From Sarcophilus harrisii (taxonomy: Eukaryota > Chordata > Mammalia > Dasyuromorphia > Dasyuridae), in assembly GCF_902635505.1 (NCBI RefSeq), contig NC_045427.1, positions 507,363,665 to 507,427,664 on the forward strand: a DNA stretch of 64,000 bases, read 5' to 3'. The notes under the pieces are model-generated. The model ran no database searches, was not told the origin of the DNA, and was given only the letters and a program-made list of their open reading frames with translations. Positions 32,771 to 43,179 of the stretch are shown here, one piece after another; position 1 is the first letter of the stretch, and each line of letters starts with the position of its first letter. The position numbers and the translations under genes are program-made.

Positions 32771-33235
32771 TCAATGAGGACCAGATCTAGAATGGGACAT
32801 GGGCCAACTTTCTCATGTCTATTTCCTTCACTATCTGTCCATTATCAATTTTTACATAGCAAAAAAAATAATTTTCCACAAACTCAACCTTCTTCAGTCA
32901 ACAAGTAGTCTAATACCTAATACAAATAGTCTAATGAAGAAATTTTTAATGTTAATTCTGATAGGGTTCTTTAATGTGAAATGAGAAAAGTATATTCTAT
33001 GTGACTTTTAATTAGTTGTATTGAGTCATTAAAACACTGTTCCCACTGTAGAGGGCCAATATTGAATAAGTCCATGAACAGGAAGAGTCCAGTCCAGGTA
33101 TTACTAGACACCTGCTCTCTGTAAGGGTGAACAATTCAAAGCACTGGCTTACCACCTCCCTAACAATGAATGAAAGACATACTTGAAATAAATTTAGGAT
33201 AATCTTGATGGAAAATGCATGTGACAGGAGCAAGG

Positions 33236-33719
33236 TGTCACAATTTTGCTATTCATAATTCTGTCTTGTAAATATATTGATTTGATAATTACTATTTGCA
33301 ACTGTTTCAATAAATACTTTGGTATTGATAAAAATCACAACTATTTACAATTCTGTTGGTATTGATAAACATCATAACTATGCCATTTACAATTCTGTTT
33401 TGATAAATACCTTGGTATGGATAATTAAAATGGATAAGATAGTTAAGGACTTAAATGTCAAATTATGGTTTATGTATTAAGCCTGGAATGAACATGGCAT
33501 CACCTGGAGGTAGCTAGTATTAACATGACACTAGTTTAAAGAGTATATAAACCCTGTTCCTCAGATTAACAAAAGGCAATTACAAAGAATATCTTCTGCC
33601 TAGCCTCGAATATTCTATTCAGAGTCACACTTTGGGTATTCACTGAAGCTGAGTTCTAGCAAATACCAATCTATTCTGGAGTGATGTTTCTCTAGTCTGA
33701 GTGGCCTGGTCCACTGACA
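33236..33719 (+). mobile_element. LTR-like fossil with tandem-repeat U3, nested in the ERV
   Basis: LTR-like layout: a first part with three imperfect copies of an approximately 45 bp ATTTACAATTCTG/TTGATAAA unit (33270-33420), a TATATAA box at 33544-33550, then CCTGTTCCTCAGATTAAC. It ends near CCACTGACA. No internal region or primer site follows, so it is probably solo. Ends are approximate. Confidence 0.5.
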
Positions 33720-36178
33720 TATCCAATGTCTTTGTTGCTGGTTAATTATTTTGACCAATGAGCCTATTCAGCATAAAAACTGGGGTTCTATACCTCCAAC
33801 TCCCATCTGGTACCATTTATCACTCCATTCATTTTTGTCCCTAGTAATTGTAGTACATAATCTTTCACAAATAAAAATATTTATCATGAAAGTCAGCAAC
33901 AACAAAAATACTAAAAGAAACAGATGTATACATCTAGCAACAAGATAACTGACTAAGCCAAATACTTACCACTTACTTATTTAGGCTATAATGATCACAT
34001 TTTTTTCAGATACTTGAATTATGCTCATAACTTCTACTGAATACTTGCCCTGATTATAGAAATTTTCTATGAAAGGAAAAAGCAGGGACATGATTATAAT
34101 AGCATCAAAACTTGTCTTTCTGATCTTGGCCTAAAAGCATACATGACAGGATAAAGCATTCTTAACTAAATGTATGCAATAACAATTCCACCTTATAGCC
34201 AGACTCGGGGAATAATCAGGTGGGCTCTTATTCAAAGGAAAACCACTCAGAAACTGAATCAAAAGGATCCCACCCTTAAGCAGAGGCCAAGGTTGTCCTC
34301 CCAACTCTTGCCCAGATACTAACCTTCACTTGTAACAATTCAGGATCACATTCCTGCAGGTAGCTTGTGCATATTCCTTTCAGATGATGAATTATTGGCT
34401 TGAATATACATCAGACGATTATACCTGAATTCAAAACTCCAAATAATATCAACTATAGTCCTGAGGGATTTTATCTCAAATAGCAAGTCTCAATCAAAAT
34501 TTCAGGTGAATTTAGCTCTCAAGGATCACATATCCTAAATATGTATTGACTATACCTAATTACATTGATAATAAGAGATTCATCCTAGAAAGTTCACAGT
34601 CTATTTTCATATGTAAATAGATGGGTTTTTAATTCAACATTATACTTTAAGATGTTCAATAACCAATTTATATCAAAATATGTACAGGTATTAACCATGT
34701 TCAAAGGGACAAAGACATAAACCACTATTCTCAAGTGCTCCTCTAAACAACAGGAACAGTTTTTAAATGACTTAAGACAATTAATTAAAAATCAGAATAT
34801 ACTTTTCTCATTTCACATTAAAGAACCCTTTCAGAATTAACATTAAAAATTTCTTCATCCTAAAAAATTTTAATTCAACTTCTTTCAATCAAGAGTCCCT
34901 ATAAAATTTTCTGGAAATATAAGTACCAGGTACACCACCAATATTGTTAAAATTCCTCTAAGCACAATCTCCCCTCCCACCAAACCATTCCTAGTTGTAA
35001 AGTCAATTTTAGAGGTTATAAATTGTCCTTAACAAAGTTCATTCTTGAGGTTCCTCCACAGGTCTTTAACCTTAGTGTTCTTAGCTTCTCAACTGTAGTT
35101 TCAACCATCTCTAATGTCTAGTAAGGTCCTTCCCATTCTGCTTCTTCCAAGACTTAGTAAGCACCCATTCTCCTGAAACTGCAAACTCCAAAAATGTTAT
35201 CTGGACCAGCAATTCGTGCCTCCTAATGGCCAAAAAGGATAAGGACACTACCAGTATGTAATTCCTTAAAAACTTATCCTTTATTTCAAAACATGGTCTT
35301 TCCCTTTTTCCTCTCAACAAAATAAACCAATCCGGTATGGGGAAAGTAACAGATCACTTCTGGACCAGTTCTAATTCTTTAACAAAGCAATAGGCAATTT
35401 GTTCTAAGACAATTTAGTCTCTAACATCAATTTAGTAATACATTTCTTAAGAATCTGGAGCTGAAACCTGAGGAGCCTGCTGGTATTAAAGATTTCTTTG
35501 AATTTACACACAGCCCTTGGGGGATGCATAGTTCCTCCAATGGAGTGGGGCAGGCACCTACCCAAACAAAACAACAGTATTTAATCCTTACACAATTTGG
35601 TATTTAATCCCAATTCTTCCTAAAGAAGTGTCATCTTTCCATAATACTACATAGATTTTTAGAGCCAAGTAGATTGTTCCTTTCCCAAAGTTCACAGTAT
35701 CTTAATCCTCTTTATGGAGGACTCACCTGATCTTACCAAAGGAAAAAGAGAAAACCCTTAAGGATTCACACTTCTTTAGAGTTTTCAAAGGGAAATCGGA
35801 ATCTTAAATTCTCCCAGTCACACAGCTGGCTCCCTACTTCTTAACAAAAGGAAAATCCTCTTACAGACTTGAACTGCTTAGAGTCAACCTTCCCATTCTC
35901 CCCTCACCAGTTGCTTGCCTTACCTGGTTTGTGCATTTAACTGATTTCAAACTTTTCTCAGCTAGTTAATCTCTTGGACCAAATTAATCTTCTATCTTTG
36001 TTAACACACTTCTGTTTTTGCTTTCTCTGAGTGTCTATCTTCCGGAATTTAACTGATCAGAGCAGGAGTTCCCAAACTGAGTCCAAAGACCACTGGAGAA
36101 CTCTCCAAAGGATACCTGCTCAAGGATTCAGTATGGGAGAGAGCCCTCACAAACAGGAAATATCCCAAACTCCCAAAC
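33720..36178 (-). mobile_element. ERV internal region, decayed
   Basis: Interior of the class I ERV between the nested LTR and the right-hand LTR. Only scattered retrovirus-like words survive. No open gene was found, and none of the open stretches here should be read as genes. Confidence 0.5.
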
Positions 36179-36713
36179 TGTATGGAAGACGAACCCTTAT
36201 CCAAATGAAAATCAGACTCTCAAGGTTTTACCTTGAGATTTTAATTTGCTTTTTAAGCAAAAAACCAAAAGGATTTATTGCCACCTCCCAAGAAAGGCTA
36301 ACTCTGAACAGAAAAGGTGTCAGTAGAGGAGTGCAAAGGACAAACTTCAAAACACAAGATTAAATAGACCTTAAAAGAATAAGCCCTCCTTCCACCTTTT
36401 CTCCCACTATCTGGGGGAGTGCAGGTTTACATTCTAAATGGGGATATCTACCCCAGAAATAAAATATTAATAAATAATAAACTCTTAAATTTCTTTAGAG
36501 AATTGCTATCTCTTGGATGAGAGAATTCTTTCCCCAAGCCATCATGCCTTTAAAAGAAGAACCTAAAAGCTAATGTGTGGGAGAAACAAGGGGAAATGTT
36601 TATCCAAAAAAATTGAACACCTGCAGCTTTTTAGCTATAGCTCAACTTGTTATTGCAAAGTCTCAAGTCACAATTAGTGTATAGTTCAAGACCACATTCC
36701 TATGAGGTCTTCA
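36179..36713 (-). repeat. ERV 5' LTR
   Basis: Right-hand copy of the LTR described for 31435-31960, in the same orientation, ending at GAGGTCTTCA. Confidence 0.8.
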
Positions 36714-37440
36714 CTCAGTTCATCCCATTCATCAAGTATTGGTTCATTTTCCTTTGTTTTATAATACTTGTTGAGAACTTTGATTCTCTTTTGAGAATTT
36801 AATATTCATCCTTTTGGTTTTAGAATCAGATGTTGATTTATCTGATTGTGCTCTATCTAGCCTTTTATTGAGGCTTTTTTCTTTTTCTTGACACAATTGG
36901 TCTTTTGACCTTTTTAAAAAATCTCATCATTTATTTCCTGGATCCATTCCTTTTCTGGTGGCCACACCTCTGACATTGAGTTGCAAGGCTGCCTCAGCCT
37001 CAAGTTAGAAAGTATCTATCCTTTTCCAACCTGGATTCCTGCCATTAGCACCCTTTGGGGAAAATAACTAGTTCCATTGATGTTTTTGTACCATTCTTCA
37101 AGCTGGATACAGCTATTTATGCTGATAATCTACACTATTGCTTCCTTGGGTTGTCTCCTTTTCTTCTTGTGTCTGGGAGTCTGCTACTTTTTATGGAATT
37201 AGGGTGTTCCAGGCATTCTTTTCAGTCTTTGGTGTTCTCACTTAGAATTGGGTCCCAGGCAAAAGGCAGCTTGTTTTTAACCCCCCTCTTCCTTCCTCCT
37301 CTGATTCAGCTGTTACAGGTGGTTGAGTAAGGACAATGTCCATGATTACATCAGAAGGGGAGGGTGGGGTATGGTTCTCAGTAGAATCTCTACTGCAAGG
37401 GAGATAGGAACTCCAAAATGAGTCCTGTTAACTGGCTTAT
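36714..37440 (-). mobile_element. L1 5' region fragment
   Basis: Probable L1 5' region in reverse. The last 130 bp (37305-37440, with GGGGAGGGTGGGGTATGG and CAGTAGAATCTCTACTGCA) is an inverted copy of 38680-38800. Confidence 0.4.
37305..37440 (+). repeat. Inverted repeat arm A
   Basis: Pairs in opposite orientation with 38680-38800 at roughly four in five bases. Shared words: GGGGAGGGTGGG and TCTCAGTAGAATCTCTAC. Confidence 0.7.
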
Positions 37441-37965
37441 TCTCTTTCATTGGCTGTTTTAAATATTAGATTTCTCCAGGGTTAATTCATAATAATATAA
37501 CATTGTAAAAATGTTCTTTGTCCTGTGGATGTGAAATGTAATTGTAATGACTTTGTAACAATATATATGGAACATAATTGCCTTTTTTTTTTTTTTTGAG
37601 GGTTTTGGATTTATTGAGAGTTTGTATAAAATGATCAGGTATTCACTATCTTGATGGCCATATAACCTAGATTCCATCCTATGATCCCCTTGAATAACTA
37701 TCAGGTGATTAAATTATTTTTAATTTTTTAATACAAAAAAAGGTTTAAAAAACCATGAATAATGACAGCTGTCATTGAAAAGGGAAGTTCTGATATTTAA
37801 AGATTTGCATATCACATTGAGATACAATATATAATGATGCAATTTGATTACACAATATTCTGACATCTCACATATAATTGGAAATCTTATCACTCGGATT
37901 CTCTATTGAATAAACCACGAATACTTCAGTGGTTTCAATCATTCATTTTTTACCTTTTTGAGTGA
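37441..37965. other. AT-rich DNA, unclassified
   Basis: Includes a T15-type run at about 37583-37597. No gene seen. Confidence 0.35.
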
Positions 37966-37971
37966 AATTGA

Positions 37972-38497
37972 TGTAAACTGTGTCTCCCTGATCTTTGGGG
38001 AGGAGTGGACCTAGATTAGAGAAACCCTAAATTCTCAACCCCTCCCGACCTTTGGGAGGGGCCCCACCCTCCTCTTCTTATGGGAAACTCCCACGCCATC
38101 TCCATCTACAATTCAATTGAAGATCTTGGCCTGGGGCATAATCACCACCTTTTTGCTTTGAAAATTAGCCCTTAATCTCCCTAGCCTTAAACCATAGAAG
38201 GCTAATAAAAACAACTCTGTACCCCAAACCTTTGCTAATTCCTCTCTGTATTTGGCCCACTGGGGAGTTGTTTCTCAGTGTAAACCCATTTTTGCCAAAA
38301 CCCTACCCTTCCTAAATTCCTTTTGGAACTAGCCCTCTGGGAAGTTACTTCTCAATGTAATAAACCCATTTTTTGCCAAAAACCTTGCCTGCAGATCACT
38401 GTGAAGACTGTGAATTCTTTTGCAAAAACCTGTCACTAGCCTGGGGACTCCACTGCTGTTAGGGTAAATCTCACCCCTCATTTCTCACATCTCGACA
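37972..38497 (+). mobile_element. Solo LTR with near-exact 6-bp target duplication
   Basis: About 526 bp starting TGTAAAC and ending CGACA. Flanks are aattga (37966-37971) and aaatga (38498-38503), one mismatch. Two AATAAA signals (38204-38209, 38359-38364). The part after the first signal holds an approximately 80 bp tandem duplication, each copy containing ...CTGGG(G)AGTT..TTCTCA.TGTAA..AACCCATTTT.TGCCAAAA. A fossil LTR with no internal region. Confidence 0.7.
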
Positions 38498-38679
38498 AAA
38501 TGAAGTGTGGTTAATTTTCTTCTACCCTTATAATAACTAGATCTGGCTGTGTTTCTTCAATCAGTCATTTCTCCAGGTCAAACCAATTTAATTTGACACA
38601 AGAATGCTAAGAGAGCATTTATAAATAAACATATATGTGTGTGTGCATATATAAAAACTAATTCACAAGGCTCAACTTG

Positions 38680-38800
38680 GAATTCTTATTTCTCTTGCTG
38701 TAGAGATTCTACTGAGAATCATGTCCCACCCTCCCCTCCTGAAGTACTCATAGATACTGTCCTTGCCCAATAGCTGAATTGAAGGAGGAAAGAAGAAATG
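38680..38800 (-). repeat. Inverted repeat arm B
   Basis: Mirror of 37305-37440 (reverse complement shares GGGGAGGGTGGG and TCTCAGTAGAATCTCTAC). The arms flank about 1.2 kb that includes the solo LTR. Confidence 0.7.
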
Positions 38801-38883
38801 AGATAAAGTAGAATAAATTAAAAAATTAAATATAAAATTAAAATTACATGCAAAAATAACTACATGTGACTTAACTCAGCTGC

Positions 38884-39290
38884 TTTATTGGTAAAATACA
38901 ATTTAAATGAAAACATTACATACTATGTATTTTTTAAAATAGATCTCTGATCAAAATCAAATCAACACCCTAATATTAAACACCAAACATGTTTAATTAC
39001 TTGGGCAAGCTCATACAACAAAGGGAAAAAAGATAATTTTATAAATACTTCTAAGGTAAAGAATTAAAATGTATTATTATTTTACTTTGATTTATTTACT
39101 CAAATTTGTTCAATTTGCATAGCTTCTTTCCTACAATTTACAATTTTATTTTGCCTTCTACAGAAATTGCAAAAATAATAAACATGAAGTCATTTGGCAG
39201 TATGAACTAGAATACAACAAAAGAAAATGAAAGTGAAGTGGTTTGGACCTCATTATCAACACAATATTTAGCTGCTTGTAGTATTCATTT
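38884..39290 (-). terminator. DNAAF4: DNAAF4 3' UTR region, candidate poly-A signals
   Basis: On the minus strand AATAAA occurs at 39290-39295 (overlapping the stop codon), 39145-39150, 39091-39096 and 38884-38889. The stretch looks unique and AT-rich. Which signal is used cannot be told; the 39145 and 39091 sites give 3' UTRs of ordinary length. Confidence 0.45.
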
Positions 39291-39397
39291 TTATTCTAGT
39301 TCAGTTCCTTGGATTATATTTCGAATCTTCTCAGCATCTTTTCGTACAACTTTGTTGGATGGGTCAATCTTAAGTGCTGCTTCATAATCCTGTAAAC
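39291..39397 (-). CDS. DNAAF4: DNAAF4 terminal coding exon
   Basis: DNAAF4 (DYX1C1) is a cytoplasmic HSP90/HSP70 co-chaperone that helps pre-assemble outer and inner dynein arms; loss causes primary ciliary dyskinesia in human. The exon follows the acceptor ATGAATATAG and reads (G)[34 protein letters not shown], stop TAA at 39291-39293. This is the third TPR helix pair and C-terminal tail of the protein. Human ends GTELKS, so the tail here is one residue shorter by my alignment from memory. Phase: the glycine codon is split G|GT with the previous exon. No disruption. Confidence 0.97.
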
Positions 39398-39473
39398 CTA
39401 TATTCATAAAGCAAGGGGCAACAAAATATATATTTTATAGAATATAAAAAAACTTGTATATATTGTAATGCCG

Positions 39474-39955
39474 AAGAAACTGAGCAAGATAGAGATTAGA
39501 GAACAATTTAATAATTTATTTAAAAAGGAGAGATTTACTGGGACTAAATGGATCCATGGTTTGGTCCCAGGGCTGAATGAGACTATTGTCTCAAAGAATC
39601 CAATATGGACTGTGGCATACAAGATTCTTTTATAGGGTAATAAGAACAATGACATAATGGGGTGGGGGAAAGGGAGAGGTTAATGTGGATGAGGATGACC
39701 TAATGGAGAGAAGCACCTAAGATGACATAACGGGGGAGGTACTGGAGAGGCTCCTGATATGCTAATGATGTCTAAAATGGATAAAGACCTTTATCCCATT
39801 AAACATTAAGAGGGAATAAGTATAGCCTAAGGTCTAAGATATAAGACCTTTATCCTATCAAACATTAAGAGGGAATGGTTATAACCTGAGGCAGAGTAAC
39901 TAAATAGGACAATTAGGGAAACTGGGTCAGGACATTAAAAGAGAACTGTGGCACA
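39474..39955 (-). mobile_element. Solo LTR, family A (ERV fossil), in DNAAF4 last intron
   Basis: About 482 bp. In LTR sense it starts TGTGCCACAG and ends GGCATTACA, the same ends as 42569-43069, and has the same CTAATCTCTATCTTG word near its end. It lies 77 bp upstream (on the gene strand) of the last DNAAF4 exon, in the same transcriptional direction. It is flanked on the right by a (TA)n run, so no target duplication can be claimed. Confidence 0.75.
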
Positions 39956-39957
39956 AC

Positions 39958-39958
<1 letters not shown>

Positions 39959-39992
<34 letters not shown>

Positions 39993-40045
39993 GTGTGTGA
40001 GTGTGTATACCTCACACCTACACACAAATATATATATATATATAA
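39959..40045. repeat. (TA)n / (GT)n simple repeats
   Basis: Perfect TA run at 39959-39983, a GT-like stretch and a second TA run at 40029-40043. Confidence 0.9.
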
Positions 40046-40219
40046 AACTTATTGTTCTACAAAACTGGGTCTTACTAGAATAAAGATATATACTTCTTTC
40101 CTGATATTGGATCTTCACAGTTTCCTGCCCTGTCATTGTGATGAAAGGATTTATCTTCTCTTTCATGCATTTTTGATCAATCCACTCAACTGACTCCTTC
40201 CTATATGGCTAAAAACATG

Positions 40220-40360
40220 TTTATTTCTTTCAAATGCTAAAATACACATCCTGGGACTCATCCCTCCCAAATGATTACAATTCTCTTTCTTTCTAATACC
40301 TCTTGTTAAACTTAGTACTTTGCATAGAACAGGTGCTTAGTGAAACCCTTGTTGATTTGA
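40220..40360 (+). mobile_element. L2 3' end
   Basis: ACACATCCTGGGACTCATCC, TTAAACTTAGTACTTTGCAT, AACAGGTGCTTAGTGAAACC: L2 3' terminal pattern in sense, diverged. Confidence 0.5.
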
Positions 40361-40384
40361 ATTGAAACTTCCTTAAAATGTTGT

Positions 40385-40785
40385 CTTCACCCTGATATAA
40401 ACATTTTGGAGAGCAATATGGGACTCTACAATAAAAAATCCCTCACTGGGTTATATTTTTTAACTCTACAATTTTATTCCTAAAATTTTATACTAAAATA
40501 TCAAAAAGAGACCTATCTGTACAAAAATATTAAATGTTTATTTATTTAAAATAGCCTATACATCAAACAACATTCTTGATTGTGTTTGACTATCTGAATT
40601 GGCTAAATAATTTATTTGAACAAATTATGGTATATTAAATGAATGAATTCTTATGGCTCCATGAAAATAGCAAATAAAAATACAAGAAAATACAGAGACT
40701 TAGGTAAAGTTACTTAAAGTGAGTGCAAAAGAACCAAAACTGTATACTCATTGATTAAAAATATATCCATACATTTTTTTTCTTT
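40385..40785 (+). mobile_element. Old L1 ORF2 end fragment
   Basis: Diverged L1 words in sense: GAGAGCAATATGGGACTCTA, AATTGGCTAAATAATTTATT, AAATTATGGTATATTAAATG, AGAACCAAAACTGTATAC. Confidence 0.5.
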
Positions 40786-40802
40786 AAAAATAATCTAGTT
40801 AT

Positions 40803-41101
40803 ATATTTATGCACACCTGCATCTTTGATTTCCTTCACAAGCTAATTGTACAATAATTCAGAGTCTGATTCTTTTTGTACAGCAAAATAATGTTTTGGTC
40901 ATGTATACTTATTGTGTATCTAAGTTATATTTTAATATATTTAACATCTACTGGTCATCCTGCCATTTAGGGGAGGGGGTGGGGGGGGGTAAGAGGTGAA
41001 AAATTGGAACAAGAGGTTTGGCAATTGTTAATGCTGTAAAGTTACCCATGTATATATCCTGTAAATTAAAGGCTATTAAATAAAAAAAAATAAATAAAAA
41101 A
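40803..41101 (+). mobile_element. Young, very short 5'-truncated L1 (3' UTR only)
   Basis: About 300 bp of L1 3' untranslated region with poly-A, the sense counterpart of the left part of the 3869-5036 copy (TTCACAAGCTAATTGTACAA, ATGTTTTGGTCATGTATAC, CATCCTGCCATTTAGGGGAG, G-rich tract, TGGCAATTGTTAATGCTGTA). Flanked by aaaaataatctagttat at 40786-40802 and 41102-41118, a perfect 17-bp target duplication. It lies in the DNAAF4 last intron, antisense to the gene. Confidence 0.95.
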
Positions 41102-41168
41102 AAAAATAATCTAGTTATTACCAAAGTAAATAAACTTTAGAGAAACTTGAAAGGTAACATAATTATCC

Positions 41169-41784
41169 TGACCCAGTCTGAAGAGGGAACCCCAAAACTG
41201 AAAATCCATAAAGGAGAAAACCTCCTTCGACTTTGCCTCAGTGAGGGGACTCCACCCCAAGCACAAACAGTGTCATTTTTGTTATCTGAGTGGGGTCAGC
41301 TCAGTCCCAAAACTCATTGAATTCAATTCAAACTCTAACCCTAGTTGAAACCTATCAAGGAGCCAACCTGGGACTCCACCCATGAGCCCCCTTCAGCTTG
41401 TAACCAAAACCCCCTATTATAAAAGAGCCAAACTAAAACCCTCTCTTTGCAGAGAGTCCAAACATGCCAGCTATGTCATGCTTGGCATCCCAAGGAGCCT
41501 CTGTCCACTGGAATACATTTTCCAGTGCTCTTTTTCTTTACTGTCACCTATTTCCTTAACCAGACTTTAACCTTACTTCCAACCCCCATAATAAACCTCT
41601 TTTATCAATCTAGGTTTTCAAGTCTGTAAATTCCTTTAGAGAGGACTCTTGTGCTGTCAGAAGGGAATCCCAGAACTCCCTACTCTTGTGCTACCACTAG
41701 ACCTCATTTAGACCTTATTTAACTCCCGGACTACCAGTAACCCTAATTTCATTTGGGTATCCCATATCTAAACCTCATCAAGTC
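41169..41784 (+). mobile_element. LTR-like fossil
   Basis: LTR layout: TATAAAAG at 41418-41425 and AATAAA at 41590-41595, with C-rich unusual composition. Ends and target duplication were not resolved; it is joined directly to the next LTR piece. Confidence 0.5.
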
Positions 41785-42157
41785 CTGACTCAGTTTCTCT
41801 GCTTCAGTTTATAATAATAAGCTCAAAGTTTAGTCCTGCAAAACCTCCCCTTCCTCTTTATCAGAATATTTGATAAGGATAAAAGGATGTTTTAAAATAT
41901 CAGAATTCCTCCAGAATGTCAGATACCATCTTATCAAGATTCCTCTTCCCATCTCCCGGGTTCCTCCCCCCATTAGGTCATCCCATCCCCCATGCCCTAT
42001 CAGAACCAGATTGTCAGAGTCTCTTTCCCATTCTCAGCACTCTGACTCCCCCCCTGCCTCAGTCAACCCCCTGAGTCTGAGCCATATGTGTATAGGTCAT
42101 GTATATAGGTTAAATACTGTCTAATCTCTATCTTGCCTCAGTTTCTCCAGCATTACA
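41785..42157 (+). mobile_element. LTR family A, partial copy
   Basis: Shares CCTATCAGAACCAGATTG-type words and the end CTAATCTCTATCTTGCCTCA ... GCATTACA with 42569-43069 and the reverse of 39474-39955. Confidence 0.65.
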
Positions 42158-42444
42158 ATAAGAGCAAACACATTTTTGTTTATAGTCTGCTAATGTGATT
42201 AGCTCTAGAATGCTGAGTTTGTGGAAGATTTTCTTTATGTTTTTGTATTTATTTGATATCTTTGTTGATGATTATTAAATTTATCATAATTTTTGTCTTT
42301 ACTCAATGCTTTTATTTCCCCCTTAGCATTCATTCTTCTCTTAATTCTTTATAATTTGATTTCTATCTCCAACATTCCACTGAAATTTTCCTTCCAAAGT
42401 TAACAATGATAGATAAGTAGACAGATGGACAGATAGCATATAAA

Positions 42445-42520
42445 AAGGCTTATTAAGCATATATTATATGCCAAGTTCTCTGTCAAGTTCTGTGGTAAAA
42501 TATAAATACAAATATAACGG
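42445..42520 (-). mobile_element. L2 3' end fragment (reverse)
   Basis: GGCTTATTAAGCATATATTA, TGCCAAGTTCTCTGTCAAGT: short reversed L2 end. Confidence 0.5.
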
Positions 42521-42568
42521 CTATTATGCCAAATTTGCCCATGTGTCATATCTTACTACTTAAGATGT

Positions 42569-43069
42569 TGTGCCACAGTTCCTTAATTGTCCTACTTCAG
42601 TTTCCAGAATTGTTCTGCCTCAGTTTCCCTAATTGGTCTTGTCTCATTTCCTTAATTGTTCTGCCTCAATTCCCTTAGTTGCAAACCCCACCACCCCACC
42701 CCCCCAGTTCATTAAGACTACTATAACTCAGAGGTTATACATTCTCAATGTGTAAACTCAAAAAGGGGGAGTCCAGACTTCCTTGGCTCTAAACTAGATA
42801 TATCCTTAACTCCCAGTTTCTTAGAATTTATGGTCCTACCCCACAACCTATCAGAACCAGATTGATGGTTCCTGCTGTAGTTTGGCTACTTCACCAGAGT
42901 TTGGACTTCACTCCCTGCCTTTGTTTAGCTACTCACATTCTCTGCTGGATGATTTTGGACATCAGCTCTTGGGGCAGCATGCCCCCAGCACAATCTCTCC
43001 CTCTCAGAAATCCAAATAAAATATTAAAAACTCTAATCTCTATCTTGCCTTAGTTTCTCAGGCATTACA
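42569..43069 (+). mobile_element. Solo LTR, family A (ERV fossil)
   Basis: 501 bp starting TGTGCCACAG and ending GGCATTACA, the best complete copy of this family on the plus strand. AATAAA is present near 43015. No matching target duplication was found. With 41785-42157 and 39474-39955 it forms a cluster of three related LTRs within 3.6 kb of one DNAAF4 intron, in both orientations. Confidence 0.75.
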
Positions 43070-43099
43070 AACAATAAGCATCAAAAGGACAAGAACCAT

Positions 43100-43170
43100 T
43101 TTTTAATTTAAATCTCTTATTTTCAGCTTTGTATATTACATACAATAAGCACTTAAGAAATGATAATTGA
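43100..43170 (+). mobile_element. L2 3' end fragment
   Basis: TCAGCTTTGTATATTACATA, AATAAGCACTTAAGAAATG: L2 terminal pattern. Confidence 0.45.
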
Positions 43171-43179
43171 ATAAAACCT

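Larger units (their letters stand above)
31435..36713 (-). mobile_element. Class I (gamma-like) ERV fossil with paired LTRs, broken
   Basis: Two direct copies of a roughly 530 bp LTR (31435-31960 and 36179-36713) flank about 4.2 kb. Orientation is minus: a purine-rich tract lies next to the left copy, where a 3' LTR expects it, and the sequence next to the right copy loosely resembles a proline-type primer site. A short stretch near 35110-35200 resembles the C-terminal part of gammaretroviral integrase (GEWVLTKSWK). The element is short for a provirus, heavily broken, with other LTR fossils nested inside (about 32.4-32.8 kb and 33.24-33.72 kb). The two LTRs differ at roughly a fifth of positions by eye, so the insertion is old. 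Confidence 0.7.

Noticed and set aside
35111-35320. Open stretch with integrase-like words as a domesticated gene
   Set aside because: Lies inside a broken ERV with no sign of selection or host promoter; kept as part of the fossil.
39948-40193. 81-codon frame rich in YIYIYI
   Set aside because: Translation of a TA microsatellite.
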